Shown piece by piece: positions 23,055 to 33,200 of a stretch of DNA of 53,904 nt. The stretch is from a virus. The notes beneath the pieces are model-generated. The model was not told the DNA's origin. It did not search any database and saw nothing but the letters and a program-made list of their open reading frames with translations. Made by a program: the position numbers and the translations under genes. Position 1 is the first letter of the stretch, and each line of letters starts with the position of its first letter. The stretch is from IMG/VR virus record IMGVR_UViG_3300032214_001883, positions 1-53,904 of that record; one strand, 5' to 3'.

Positions 23055-26000
23055 ATGAGTTATAATACATCATATCTTGATTTAAAGAGAAAGATTGATG
23101 GTGCAATAAACAGCACTATTGATAAACTTTTAAGTGGGGATTCTCCATTATACTTGGTTGAATCTGGCTCCTCAGTCTTTCTAGATCAGAGTAGGGCAAA
23201 ATCTGTAAAGCCAAAAAACAGATCTTTTGTTGCCCAATCACCAAATTCCACAATACTTATAAAGAAAAAGGCATTTTCTACCTTTAGTGCAAATAATGAC
23301 TTGAAGTGGATGGATAGAACTGAAAAAATGTTGCTAAGGGCAACAAAGGCTCTTTTTGCATACAAGGTAAATCAAATTAGAGCCTACGAGTCTCTAACGA
23401 AGCTAAACTCATTCATGAATGAATATGGAGAAGTAAATCTAAATATATTTATTGACACTTTAAATTCAGCCAAATATCTTGATATTGCAAATGCAGGAAG
23501 AAAACAGCAAATCTCTGGTTTCGTAGATTTAATTTCTGCGACATTTTCAGATTTAAATTATGACGCCCTCAAAGAAGATGTAATAAAGGTCCTGAGAAGA
23601 AATACATTTTCAACGCAAAATTACCTGACATCCTGGATTGTAGATCCAGATAATGTTGATAACTATCAAACTGGTCCAGGCACCGGAGTTATTGAGTTAT
23701 GTAACTTTACAAACTTTCAGTGCGACTCTGTTATTACTCCAACCGGTGGTAGCGGAAGTTTCTCAATTCAAGATCCATATAGAATTTTGAATATAATAGA
23801 GGAAGATGTTGAAATTGCAATAAGAGAAGCCCTACTTGGAACTTTGGGACTGCTAAATGATTTGGCTTATGGAGCAATGACAACACCGCCGCTTGATACT
23901 ACACTTATAGTTTCCTCTGCTTTTGAGCTGGCAGGTCTTGGAAGCCTAGACCCTACAATAGATGTTGATTACATACGTGAAAGGCTGAGAGTATTTTACC
24001 TTGGAAAAACTATAATAAACGTAGGGGATGCAGTACATTTTTACATAAAAGGAAATAAATACGTTGAAAATTCGCAGAATAATGATTCTTCATTTTCAAT
24101 ATCTCCAGATGATTCTTATTTTAATATAGATGATTCGATATTAGAGGCTGAAAAGAGATTATTTACAAACAACTATATTGATCTAGATACATACAAAAGA
24201 ATGAGAAGACTCTCAGATTCTTTTGACATGATTCATGTATTCGGAGGATTCGTAAAGGGCATCTCTGAGAATTTTTCTCCCACCAGTGGAAACTCAATAA
24301 GAGTTTCCTGTTCGAATAACATGGAATGGCTAACCTGGTCGAGATACATGGAGGAGCCAACACTAAATGATCCGAGGGGAGTTCTTGAGGATCCTCTCAC
24401 TCCATACGACTTAAAGAAAGATGAGACTGGCGAAATATTGCTCACTGGCGCACCAGAACTTCTACAAGAAAATAAAGACTTGTTAAGAAGTGGCTTGCTA
24501 AGCTTTGATTCTGGAATTTTAGCCGGAAGTAATGCAACAGAATCAAATATAAACCAGGGGCAGTATAATGACTCTGGTTCTCTATTTGGCAGCAGAATTA
24601 TTCAGCATCCACAAGGACTAATATACAGGTGGAAGACCGGCGTAATTACTGCAACTGCAGATGTCAAAAGCGGAAGTGACTCTGCAAGCCTCGCAGGTCA
24701 AAGAAACCTGCAGCAAGTATATGGTATGTTAGTTTCTGATTCCGCCGTTTCAAACTTAGACGTTGCAAATGCTATCAGCACATTGGTAACCGGTCAGCCT
24801 TATAATGTTGAAACGTTTACAAAACTTGCCTTTGAAGCCATGAATTTGGTAAGAAAGCAGGACGGATCATTCAATCCCACAACAGCCCTTTCGACTATAT
24901 TAAATTCAATAAGAAATCAGAATAAATTTTATGGAAACTTTAAACCATACAGGTTGATTACGCTTTCTCAAAAGACACTAAATCAATTTACTGGAGATTT
25001 TTTCTCAACTGAGAGCTCAAAAAATCAGATCTCAATATTGAGGCAGAAAAAAAATAAAATTAAATCGAAGATAGAAAAGCTTAAAGGCGGCTCATCATAC
25101 CTATCGCAACAGAAGGGTATGATTATAGCGACGTTACAAGCTGAATTAAACCTCATAAATGCCCAGATTGATGCTGAAGTTAAAATAGCAAGAAGCTCGA
25201 CTGGACAGGACGTTTCTCAAGTTTTTAATCAAGGATTTTTTAATGATTATAGCATTAATGGTCCTGGAAATACTGCCGATTATGATGTAAATAGAGCCAT
25301 GTCTATCGTATCTTCTCAAAGAAGAATGGAGGATGTGAAGCTAAATAGAGATAGTAATTACCTTATTATTTCAGACTTATATGATGCTAACACAGAAATT
25401 AAATTAGCCGCATTAAACCTAAAGAGACAAAATTTCAGCCTTTTTAAGGCAAGCTATATGCCAGTCTTAGATAGGATTGCAAATCTCGTTGAGGTTACGG
25501 GCTTTGAATTCTTCTGTAATTCTCAAGGGCACCTAGAGTTAAGGCCTCCGCTATGGAATAGAACTCCGTTAAGTGTTCTTAATGCAATGTACAAGTATCA
25601 GAGTACGACAAACAACAAGATTGTTCCAGACTTTCTTTTTAAATTGTTTGAAACTAGAATTGGCTCTTTGAAAGCAGAAATAAGTGCTTATAATATAAAG
25701 ATTGTAATATTAGCGCTCCTAATAGGAAGATATCCAGATGCATCTCTAATACCAATTCCAACAACAAATGAGGCGCTAAATATATTCGGTTCATATGGAG
25801 AGGATTCTCTAAAATTTTTCGGCGTCAGATTGGGGCAAGAGCAGAAAAAGACTTTTGGAAATGATACAAACTTTAGTACTGGTGGAATTTCAAGTCAGGT
25901 CGATGAAACAAGAACATTTGATTTATTTGTAGATATTGATATTTTTGATACAAGAAAAGATTCTACATCCGGAAATATCACCGATCTTATTGGTGATTTT

Positions 26001-27953
26001 AGCACTTTCTTTCTTGAGTCAAAACCATCGGGAGGGCTTGGTGGGGAACCGGGTAGCACCAATTACGATCTTGCGATAGATCTTATTCGCGATATATCTA
26101 CAGATGATATTGCGTCCACAAACTTGAGTCAAAACTCATCATATTTGAAGGTAGATGCTGAAAAAATAGAGAGCTTAAGACAGCAGTTTTTAAAGACAAC
26201 AGGCATAGATCCTATGATGGGCTTTTCACTGGAGGATGGAAAGTCAATAACATCAAAAGATTTGATTTATAAACTTCCTACCGGAAGTGCAGATCAGGCC
26301 GTAGATCTTGATACTATAACTAGAAAAGTTGAGAAAATATTCGGAGAGCTTGAAAAGGCAATATCGGGAAGAAATGCACTTGTTACGATTTTAAAAACAA
26401 ATCTTGAAAAACAAAGCGAGTTGGAACAAATAAATGACAATTTGGTCGGCGGCTTCTCAGAGGCATCAGATCAGGATCTATTTGATCAGGTTTTTGCGGA
26501 AAATATAGGTGGAGCGCTACCAAATGCAAGAAAAGCAATATCATCGCTGAATGATTTAATGTCAGGAGATGCGTTTACAAGCACTTTGTTTGATCATCTG
26601 ATAGAAGATGACTCGAAGAATCTGCTTGGACCAGGATCGGGAAGAAGATATATAATTCAGGATGAAGAAATAGAAGAAATGAGTATGGAGGAAAGGCCTC
26701 CGGATTATACAAGAATAGATGTTTATGGACAATCATCTCTTATTGATGAGCAGTTAAAAAGCATTTATGGCGGTGAAAATCTCATGTTTTGGGCTGGCGC
26801 AACAGACTTCGATCTGTGGAGGCAGTATGGATATAGACCAAAAACCTTAAACGTGCCATTCTCAAATAGCGCAGAATACGCATCTAAACCATTGGCACTT
26901 TTGCATATGATGATGCAAAGAGTTAAAATATTTTCAGGATCAGTTACTTTGGCTGGAAATGAATATTATCAGCCAGGTGATACCGTTTATATTCCATCCA
27001 AAGGACTTCTTTTTTATGTTACAAGAGTATCTCACTCTTTTGCAATTGGCTCTAAGTTTTCAACAACTTTGGCATTAGAATATGGTCATCCTCCGGGTAT
27101 TTATCTTCCGACGCCAATAGATATTATTGGCGAGCAATACAACAAGCAATTCTTAAAAAATGGAGATTTCGTAAATATTAGAAATACTTCTGGTGACGAT
27201 AAGTATAAAGTTTTGGAGCCAGATAGCTGCATAATATTTCCATTTGGAACTCAAATATCAGAAAATAACATAGATGCCCTTCTTTCTTATAAGGGGAATC
27301 AGGTTGCTTTCTATAACATGATTACAGATCTTTCAACTGGAATTCTGGCGGGAAGCAGAAAGTTACTTATAAGGGGATTTGTTAAAGATGGAAAAGACTC
27401 CTCTGTAATAAATGACGTTCAGAAAAGAATTGATCTTGTAAAGTCATTGTTTTTGAATCCAGTTATGTTAACACAAACAAATTCTACCGCACTGGGAGAT
27501 GATCTTTACGACTCAGTAAGCTCTATAATTCGTACCGCATCACCAATCGGTAATTCAAAAGACTTGGCACCAATGGTTTTGCCAAATGGAATAACTGCTC
27601 CAAAAATACAAGATTATCAGATAATTGAGCAGATTGTCTATGTAAATAGAGATGCATCATCAATCGATAACCCACAGTTGAGCAGGGTTGATTGCGTTTC
27701 AAATAAAGATATCGGAAGATTTAGAATGACTGGAAAAACAGTGGATATTTCACAGATAATAGATCAATTTCCAAAAGGCGGGCCAAAGCAATCTTCCATA
27801 TTTAAAGCAAGAGATGAATCTGAAAATTCCGTAGGACTATCTATAAACTCACTGGAGAGAACAATAGAGATAGGTCTATTAGATTTGGATAAGGCATCAT
27901 CAGATCTGTTAGCTTCTTTAGGAAACTCAGTAACATTATCTACGGGAATATAA
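23055..27953 (+). CDS. Baseplate hub protein (gp27/gp44/XkdQ-like core, very large)
   Basis: 1632 residues. Recognisable hub pieces: 'VEVTGFEFFCNSQGHLELRP' at about 811-832, and 'ARADF'-like core at about 1240-1365 with 'KPLALLHMMMQRVKIFSGSV', 'YYQPGDTVYIPSKGLLFYVT' and 'RVSHSFAIGSKFSTTLALEY', the typical end of hub domains (orifice beta barrel plus 'v.h....g...t.l.l.yG'). The first ~800 residues are mostly helical with coiled coils (KKNKIKSKIEKLKGG near 675) and are unusual for a hub; residues 1370-1632 form an extra C-terminal domain. The hub closes the tube and carries the spike encoded 2 nt downstream. No lysozyme or peptidase motif seen. Confidence 0.7.
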   Translation: MSYNTSYLDLKRKIDGAINSTIDKLLSGDSPLYLVESGSSVFLDQSRAKSVKPKNRSFVAQSPNSTILIKKKAFSTFSANNDLKWMDRTEKMLLRATKALFAYKVNQIRAYESLTKLNSFMNEYGEVNLNIFIDTLNSAKYLDIANAGRKQQISGFVDLISATFSDLNYDALKEDVIKVLRRNTFSTQNYLTSWIVDPDNVDNYQTGPGTGVIELCNFTNFQCDSVITPTGGSGSFSIQDPYRILNIIEEDVEIAIREALLGTLGLLNDLAYGAMTTPPLDTTLIVSSAFELAGLGSLDPTIDVDYIRERLRVFYLGKTIINVGDAVHFYIKGNKYVENSQNNDSSFSISPDDSYFNIDDSILEAEKRLFTNNYIDLDTYKRMRRLSDSFDMIHVFGGFVKGISENFSPTSGNSIRVSCSNNMEWLTWSRYMEEPTLNDPRGVLEDPLTPYDLKKDETGEILLTGAPELLQENKDLLRSGLLSFDSGILAGSNATESNINQGQYNDSGSLFGSRIIQHPQGLIYRWKTGVITATADVKSGSDSASLAGQRNLQQVYGMLVSDSAVSNLDVANAISTLVTGQPYNVETFTKLAFEAMNLVRKQDGSFNPTTALSTILNSIRNQNKFYGNFKPYRLITLSQKTLNQFTGDFFSTESSKNQISILRQKKNKIKSKIEKLKGGSSYLSQQKGMIIATLQAELNLINAQIDAEVKIARSSTGQDVSQVFNQGFFNDYSINGPGNTADYDVNRAMSIVSSQRRMEDVKLNRDSNYLIISDLYDANTEIKLAALNLKRQNFSLFKASYMPVLDRIANLVEVTGFEFFCNSQGHLELRPPLWNRTPLSVLNAMYKYQSTTNNKIVPDFLFKLFETRIGSLKAEISAYNIKIVILALLIGRYPDASLIPIPTTNEALNIFGSYGEDSLKFFGVRLGQEQKKTFGNDTNFSTGGISSQVDETRTFDLFVDIDIFDTRKDSTSGNITDLIGDFSTFFLESKPSGGLGGEPGSTNYDLAIDLIRDISTDDIASTNLSQNSSYLKVDAEKIESLRQQFLKTTGIDPMMGFSLEDGKSITSKDLIYKLPTGSADQAVDLDTITRKVEKIFGELEKAISGRNALVTILKTNLEKQSELEQINDNLVGGFSEASDQDLFDQVFAENIGGALPNARKAISSLNDLMSGDAFTSTLFDHLIEDDSKNLLGPGSGRRYIIQDEEIEEMSMEERPPDYTRIDVYGQSSLIDEQLKSIYGGENLMFWAGATDFDLWRQYGYRPKTLNVPFSNSAEYASKPLALLHMMMQRVKIFSGSVTLAGNEYYQPGDTVYIPSKGLLFYVTRVSHSFAIGSKFSTTLALEYGHPPGIYLPTPIDIIGEQYNKQFLKNGDFVNIRNTSGDDKYKVLEPDSCIIFPFGTQISENNIDALLSYKGNQVAFYNMITDLSTGILAGSRKLLIRGFVKDGKDSSVINDVQKRIDLVKSLFLNPVMLTQTNSTALGDDLYDSVSSIIRTASPIGNSKDLAPMVLPNGITAPKIQDYQIIEQIVYVNRDASSIDNPQLSRVDCVSNKDIGRFRMTGKTVDISQIIDQFPKGGPKQSSIFKARDESENSVGLSINSLERTIEIGLLDLDKASSDLLASLGNSVTLSTGI

Positions 27954-27954
27954 T

Positions 27955-30231
27955 ATGTCAAAAATACAACAGCTGATTAGAGAAGCAAAGATTGTAGATA
28001 TCGATCCTGAGAATTTAACATGCCAATTAGAGTATGGTGATTTTCGTGCATCAGAAAAATCGGTCGAGGTTCCGCTTCCAAATATAATTGGCGCTGGAAA
28101 TGGCGGAATAATAAACATATTAAAGCCTGGAACGAGAGTTTTAGTTGCTTTTCTTGGAGAGCACTCAAGAGAGACAGTATCTATAATAGGTGTTCTTCCA
28201 TCTTTATCTCAAAAAAATTCAATAGATCCAAATCTAGGTATAAGCTCAGATCTTCCCGTTGGCTCAAGAAAGTATAAAAAAGGAAAAGAAGGAGAGATGA
28301 TAATAAGCTCTCACTCTGGACCTGCCCTTCACCTAAAAGAAGATAGAGAAATGGCCCTAGCAGACATCTTCGGAATGGGCCTATTCTTCAATTTTAATGA
28401 TGGCTCTCATTCTGCAGAGATTATTTCAAATAACAATATTTTTGTAAATTCTGGTGGCAGAGGATTTTGGGGTGAAGTCAGAAGAACTCCAAAGTTTATG
28501 ATTATACCGGATGATCAGGATCTTTTGAATTACAATAGAAAACTGCTATCATTGACGTCAAAAAAAGGTTTTTTTAGTTTTTATCCTGCGATAAACTCAT
28601 CTAACGGAAAATTATTTAGAAATCCAGCCATATCAGAATACAGAATGATTATTAACGAATTTTCTTCTGACTCTCAATTTTCTGGATTTGAGGATGAATT
28701 AAGAAGATATAAGAAAGAGTTTGAGCAAATCTCAAGAAATGAAAAATATTCTAAAAATCTAGATCCAACTAACTTAATTGGCCTTTCAGAAAAAGAGTTA
28801 ATTGAAATTGTTGCTGGCAACTTAGTTGATATCAATGGACTGCAATTAGATTTAAATTATAGGTATCTGCTACTCGCTGATGAGAACAGATCTTTACCAA
28901 AGACTGATGAGTCATTTAATGATATAGTTAGAAAATCTAGGCGTGGAATTGGATATCATTTTCAACTTAATTCAAAATCATTTAAGTCGGAAGATAGTGG
29001 AAATAAAAATAATTTTGTTTTAGATTTGGATAAAGAAGGTGTGATGAAATTGCACGTTCCAAAGTCATCTAAAACTGGAAATGTGCCGTTCCCCACCCTA
29101 ATAAACTATTCATCCGGATCCGATTCTACCGTCATCTCCTCTAGGCCTGCAGCGCCATCGATAAAAAAATATATACCGGTAACACTAAGGGACGAGTCAA
29201 ATAATCCGGTTCCAAATAATTTAGAAACAGACGCTAGAAATACAGGTATAAGATTTGCAAATAATGATGTAAATCCATATTTTTATTCTGATCAAGATTC
29301 AGAATATGTGAGAATTAATAAGACAAAGCATCATAATATTTATGAGGTCGCAGAAAGACTAATTGCAAATAAAATAAGAGCTATAAATATACCAACCACA
29401 TTCGTTCCAGTAGACTCGGAAGGTAATAAGAAAATCTTAAGTCCAGAATTCTTAGGTATCGGCGGAAGACCATTCGAAGTTGTAGCGAAAGAAGATGTTG
29501 ATGAGAAATTTGATTTTGCTTATTCTACAGTCGTTGTCAGTCCAGACCCACCAGGCGTAAAAACAGGCGGCGATACATACGTTGCGGGAAAAATAATTGG
29601 AGCCTCAGATTCAGCCGATAAACCACAAAGTAATTATTATAAAACAAAGATAACAGATAATAAAGCATCTCTTCAGGACACCTCTACATCAGGACAGAAT
29701 TCTGCCGGCGGTGTATCAGCCAACATAGACTTTGAAGGAAGTCTTGAAGCATCGATTGGTTCTGATGATGCCGATGGAAAGAGCCTCGTCTTGGATACTG
29801 CAGGCTCATTGGTTATGTGGCTTGGAAAAGATCAAAATAATAGAAGTTTAGTTTTCCAGTCTGATGGCGAAGTAATGTTTAACGTAGGTGGAACATATAA
29901 TGGGGAGAATACTACATCTCCAACATTAAACAAGGGAAACTTCACACTAAGAGTTAACGTTACAGATAAGGGATTTTACTCTTCAGAAATAAAAGAAGTG
30001 GATAGGCTGGAGGCTTCTGCAAGCACAGACTATATTATATCAATAGGGGAGCACGGCATAGTTATATCTGGAGGTACAAAACAGCCAATGCTTTTGAGAA
30101 ATAGGGGTTCCATTATGATGGAGTCTACTGAAGGTGAGATTATATTAAAGTCTGGTGCTGACATCAGGGCCGTTCCATTTGGAAGAGAAGATATGTCTGT
30201 TTTGAAAACTTTAGAGAGCAGACAGAGGTAA
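27955..30231 (+). CDS. Baseplate central spike protein (gpV/gp45/gp5-like)
   Basis: 758 residues; starts one base after the hub stop. Residues about 1-85 form an OB-fold: 'VDIDPENLTCQLEYG', 'PLPNIIGAGNGGIINILKPG' and 'TRVLVAFLGEHSRETVSIIG', the usual gpV/VgrG signature. Residues 100-170 have 'GSRKYKKGKEGEMIISSHSG'. A long insertion (170-590) follows. The C-terminal part is a beta-prism or triple-stranded helix: 'SLVMWLGKDQNNRSLVFQSD', 'GEVMFNVGG' and repeats 'GSIMMESTEGEIILKSGADI'. It would puncture the outer layer of the host. No apical HxH iron-binding motif is visible at the end, unlike P2 gpV or phi92 spikes, so the tip may come from another protein. Confidence 0.8.
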   Translation: MSKIQQLIREAKIVDIDPENLTCQLEYGDFRASEKSVEVPLPNIIGAGNGGIINILKPGTRVLVAFLGEHSRETVSIIGVLPSLSQKNSIDPNLGISSDLPVGSRKYKKGKEGEMIISSHSGPALHLKEDREMALADIFGMGLFFNFNDGSHSAEIISNNNIFVNSGGRGFWGEVRRTPKFMIIPDDQDLLNYNRKLLSLTSKKGFFSFYPAINSSNGKLFRNPAISEYRMIINEFSSDSQFSGFEDELRRYKKEFEQISRNEKYSKNLDPTNLIGLSEKELIEIVAGNLVDINGLQLDLNYRYLLLADENRSLPKTDESFNDIVRKSRRGIGYHFQLNSKSFKSEDSGNKNNFVLDLDKEGVMKLHVPKSSKTGNVPFPTLINYSSGSDSTVISSRPAAPSIKKYIPVTLRDESNNPVPNNLETDARNTGIRFANNDVNPYFYSDQDSEYVRINKTKHHNIYEVAERLIANKIRAINIPTTFVPVDSEGNKKILSPEFLGIGGRPFEVVAKEDVDEKFDFAYSTVVVSPDPPGVKTGGDTYVAGKIIGASDSADKPQSNYYKTKITDNKASLQDTSTSGQNSAGGVSANIDFEGSLEASIGSDDADGKSLVLDTAGSLVMWLGKDQNNRSLVFQSDGEVMFNVGGTYNGENTTSPTLNKGNFTLRVNVTDKGFYSSEIKEVDRLEASASTDYIISIGEHGIVISGGTKQPMLLRNRGSIMMESTEGEIILKSGADIRAVPFGREDMSVLKTLESRQR

Positions 30232-30270
30232 TATTATTTGTTATATTGGGATAACTCTTAAGGTAAAAAT

Positions 30271-33200
30271 ATGGCAGAAGATTCAAAAATAGTTGTTGCT
30301 ACAGTTACAGGGCTGGTATCGGCAGATCCAGCGCTTACTGTTCCAACTAGTAAGGTTTCAAAATTTGATATTAACTGTGAGACAGACCAAACTCTGGATG
30401 CCTCAAATGGAAAACAAACTATTGTTTTTCCTAGCGGTGCTACAAAAGCAATACCTTCTGGTGGATGTATAATAAAACTTTCAGGATTCCCTAACCCCGA
30501 TCTCGCTTCAGATAACATAAGTGAGAAGGTAAGAATATTTGAATTGGCAGTCTCCAATCTTGAGACAAACACATCCGTTATGAATCTTTTCGATTTAAAA
30601 AGAGAGGTTTCAAAATCTTTATATGATATTTTTTTCAAATCACCAATAACAAATCAAAACTCATTAGCTCCAAATACATATTTCTCTATTTATAAGACGG
30701 ATTTTGCTTCCGACCTCCCACCTGCATCTGAAAATTCATCAAAAATAAAAAAGATAGCTAAGCTAACTTATATTCCGTATAATGTATTAACCAAGCTTGT
30801 TCAAAATTTATTTCAAAAAGAGAAGTTGAAGAATATCCTTTCTGGTGCGGGCGGGATATCTATAAATTTTGATGATTATAAAACTGAGCAAAGTTCTGCC
30901 GAAGCATTAGCAAAATTAATGCTAGAATTTGTACCATATTTTAATATATCAGATCGAGAATTAGAAGGTGAAAATGCACTCCGGAACTACAAAGATCATG
31001 GCGGTTATTTCACAATATTCAATGGAGATATGTATGTCAAACTACCCGATATCTCTTCCAGAGATTATAGGGCTAAGTTTGGCAATTTTTATGAAGATTT
31101 ATTAGAATCAAAATTTATTTTACAGACTTATTTTGCACCAGGCTCTACAAATTCTAACCAAAAAGATAATAAGTCTTCTGCAAATATAACAAACTTTGTT
31201 GTTGATTTTGAAAGTGTTTTTGGCGCAGAAATAGCAGATTACGATGAATCATATTTGTTTGGAGAGAGTGTCGAACAATATAATGTTGAAATTAGCGGTT
31301 TTAATTTAAGCCAGGATTTAACACCATATTTATCATTGATCCATCCAAGCAAAAAACCTTTCAATGTCAAAATAGAAGGTTACAATGATGTGGATTATCA
31401 GTTCCCAGATCTTTATCCGTGTCCAAATTCTGAATTTTTTTGTGACTCAAATTCCATATCAAACTCTGCAATTCAAAAAACCTTAGATTCAAAGTCCAGC
31501 AAGAAAACCATACTAGATAATCATTATAATTTAATTAAAAATTATCTCAACGCATCCAAGAGATCTTCGCTATTATCATCGTTTTCTCTTTCTGGAACGG
31601 AGGGCTCTTTTTCTTTTGATGGATCATCTGGCACTCCGACATCAATCTTTAGCTATGGCGATATAAATAGAGGATCTAATGCACAGTCTCTCTTTGGTGA
31701 TCTCTCTAGGCAGGATGAGCTACTTGCGGCTTCCAAGGATGGAATATTAAACCTAAAAAAACAATCTGTAACTAAAAATTATTTTAGTTCAAAGTCAATG
31801 AATTCATCTAACTTTGGACTTCAAATTAGACCAAGAATTTACCAAGATTATCATATACCAAAATCATGGATAAAGGGCACTCTTTCTGAGTCTTCAGATA
31901 ATCCAGATAATTTCGTTGCAACGTTTAACTCTCAAGATTTAAATAATTTTTCTGCATATAACGGTGTTATATCTTTTGCGCTTTATCTTTCGGACGGAAA
32001 GGGTCAAATTTACAGGGTTTCAGATCAAGTCATAGAGATATCCGCATCACCACCAGATGTTGATGAGGTAAACCCGAGTGGATTTAAAGAATCCGGAATT
32101 GTAGTTAGAGTATCATCAGTTATAACTATTATAGGTGACAACTTTTCAAAGGATACGAAAGTAAAGGTCGGCGGAGTTGATGCAGAAATAATTACACTTA
32201 CAACTAAGAAAATAAAGGTAAAAATACCTCCTGGTGTATCGGGAACACAGGATGTCATAGTAACAAGCGGAACAAGCGAAGATTCATCCAGAAAAGTTTT
32301 CGTAGGAGAGGTGGATACAAAAGTCGCAGATCTTCCAAGCGAAGGAACATATGGAGTTAAAACATTATTTAATGAGATTTCTGCAAAAACACTTGGAGAA
32401 ATACCTATATCTTATGATCTTCCAGCTTCAAAAATTACATTAAAGTCGCAGAAGAAAACATTTAAAGAATCAGAATCTGGAAAGTTAAACGCCCTATTCT
32501 ATATAAAAACTAAGAACCCAGATGATATAAAGTTGATAAATTTTATATCTAATGATTTCCAAACTCTTGCAGAAGATCCCGAAACTTACGTATTCAATAA
32601 TATAAGGTGGAATCTCTCCGCCAACAAGTTTCTTGATTTTGTAAGAATTTCTGATAAAAAGGCAACTCTTAATTTTCCAGGAATGATCGGAAATTCAAAT
32701 AAGCCACTCCAGTATCTTTCTGATTTGAGTCCGGAGGCTATAGCTGGAGTTTATATAACATCTGAAGTTAATATCTCCTCTATAACATCCAGTAATTCTA
32801 AGGCATGTTCATTTAAAATTGCTGGTGATACAAAGACTCCAATTTTCTCTGGACAGCCATTTATAGTTGGCATGGCAGGTTCATCAAGTGATTTTGATGA
32901 TGAGCAATCTTATTTTGTTAACTTCAAAATAAATCAATTCAACGGCTCTGATATAGGTACTAGCCTAGAAGAAATTATAAAACAAGAACTTTTCGGCGGA
33001 ACATCATCAAAAGATTTGAATGATTTCTTTGGACCAATAAAATCTATAGAAAATCTTTCAAAACTAATTATATTTTTCAATTCTGTATCAAAAATAAGGG
33101 AGTCGACCCAAAAGCATTCTTTTTATATTGGTGGCTCCAAAGTATCTGAGCTTAAAGTCTTTGATGTCGAAAGAATAAAAAATACAAATATATGGAAGGC

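Noticed and set aside
30258-30638. 126-residue minus-strand ORF opposite the start of the 2160-residue gene
   Set aside because: Antisense to a well-supported start with AAGG ribosome site; no independent signal.
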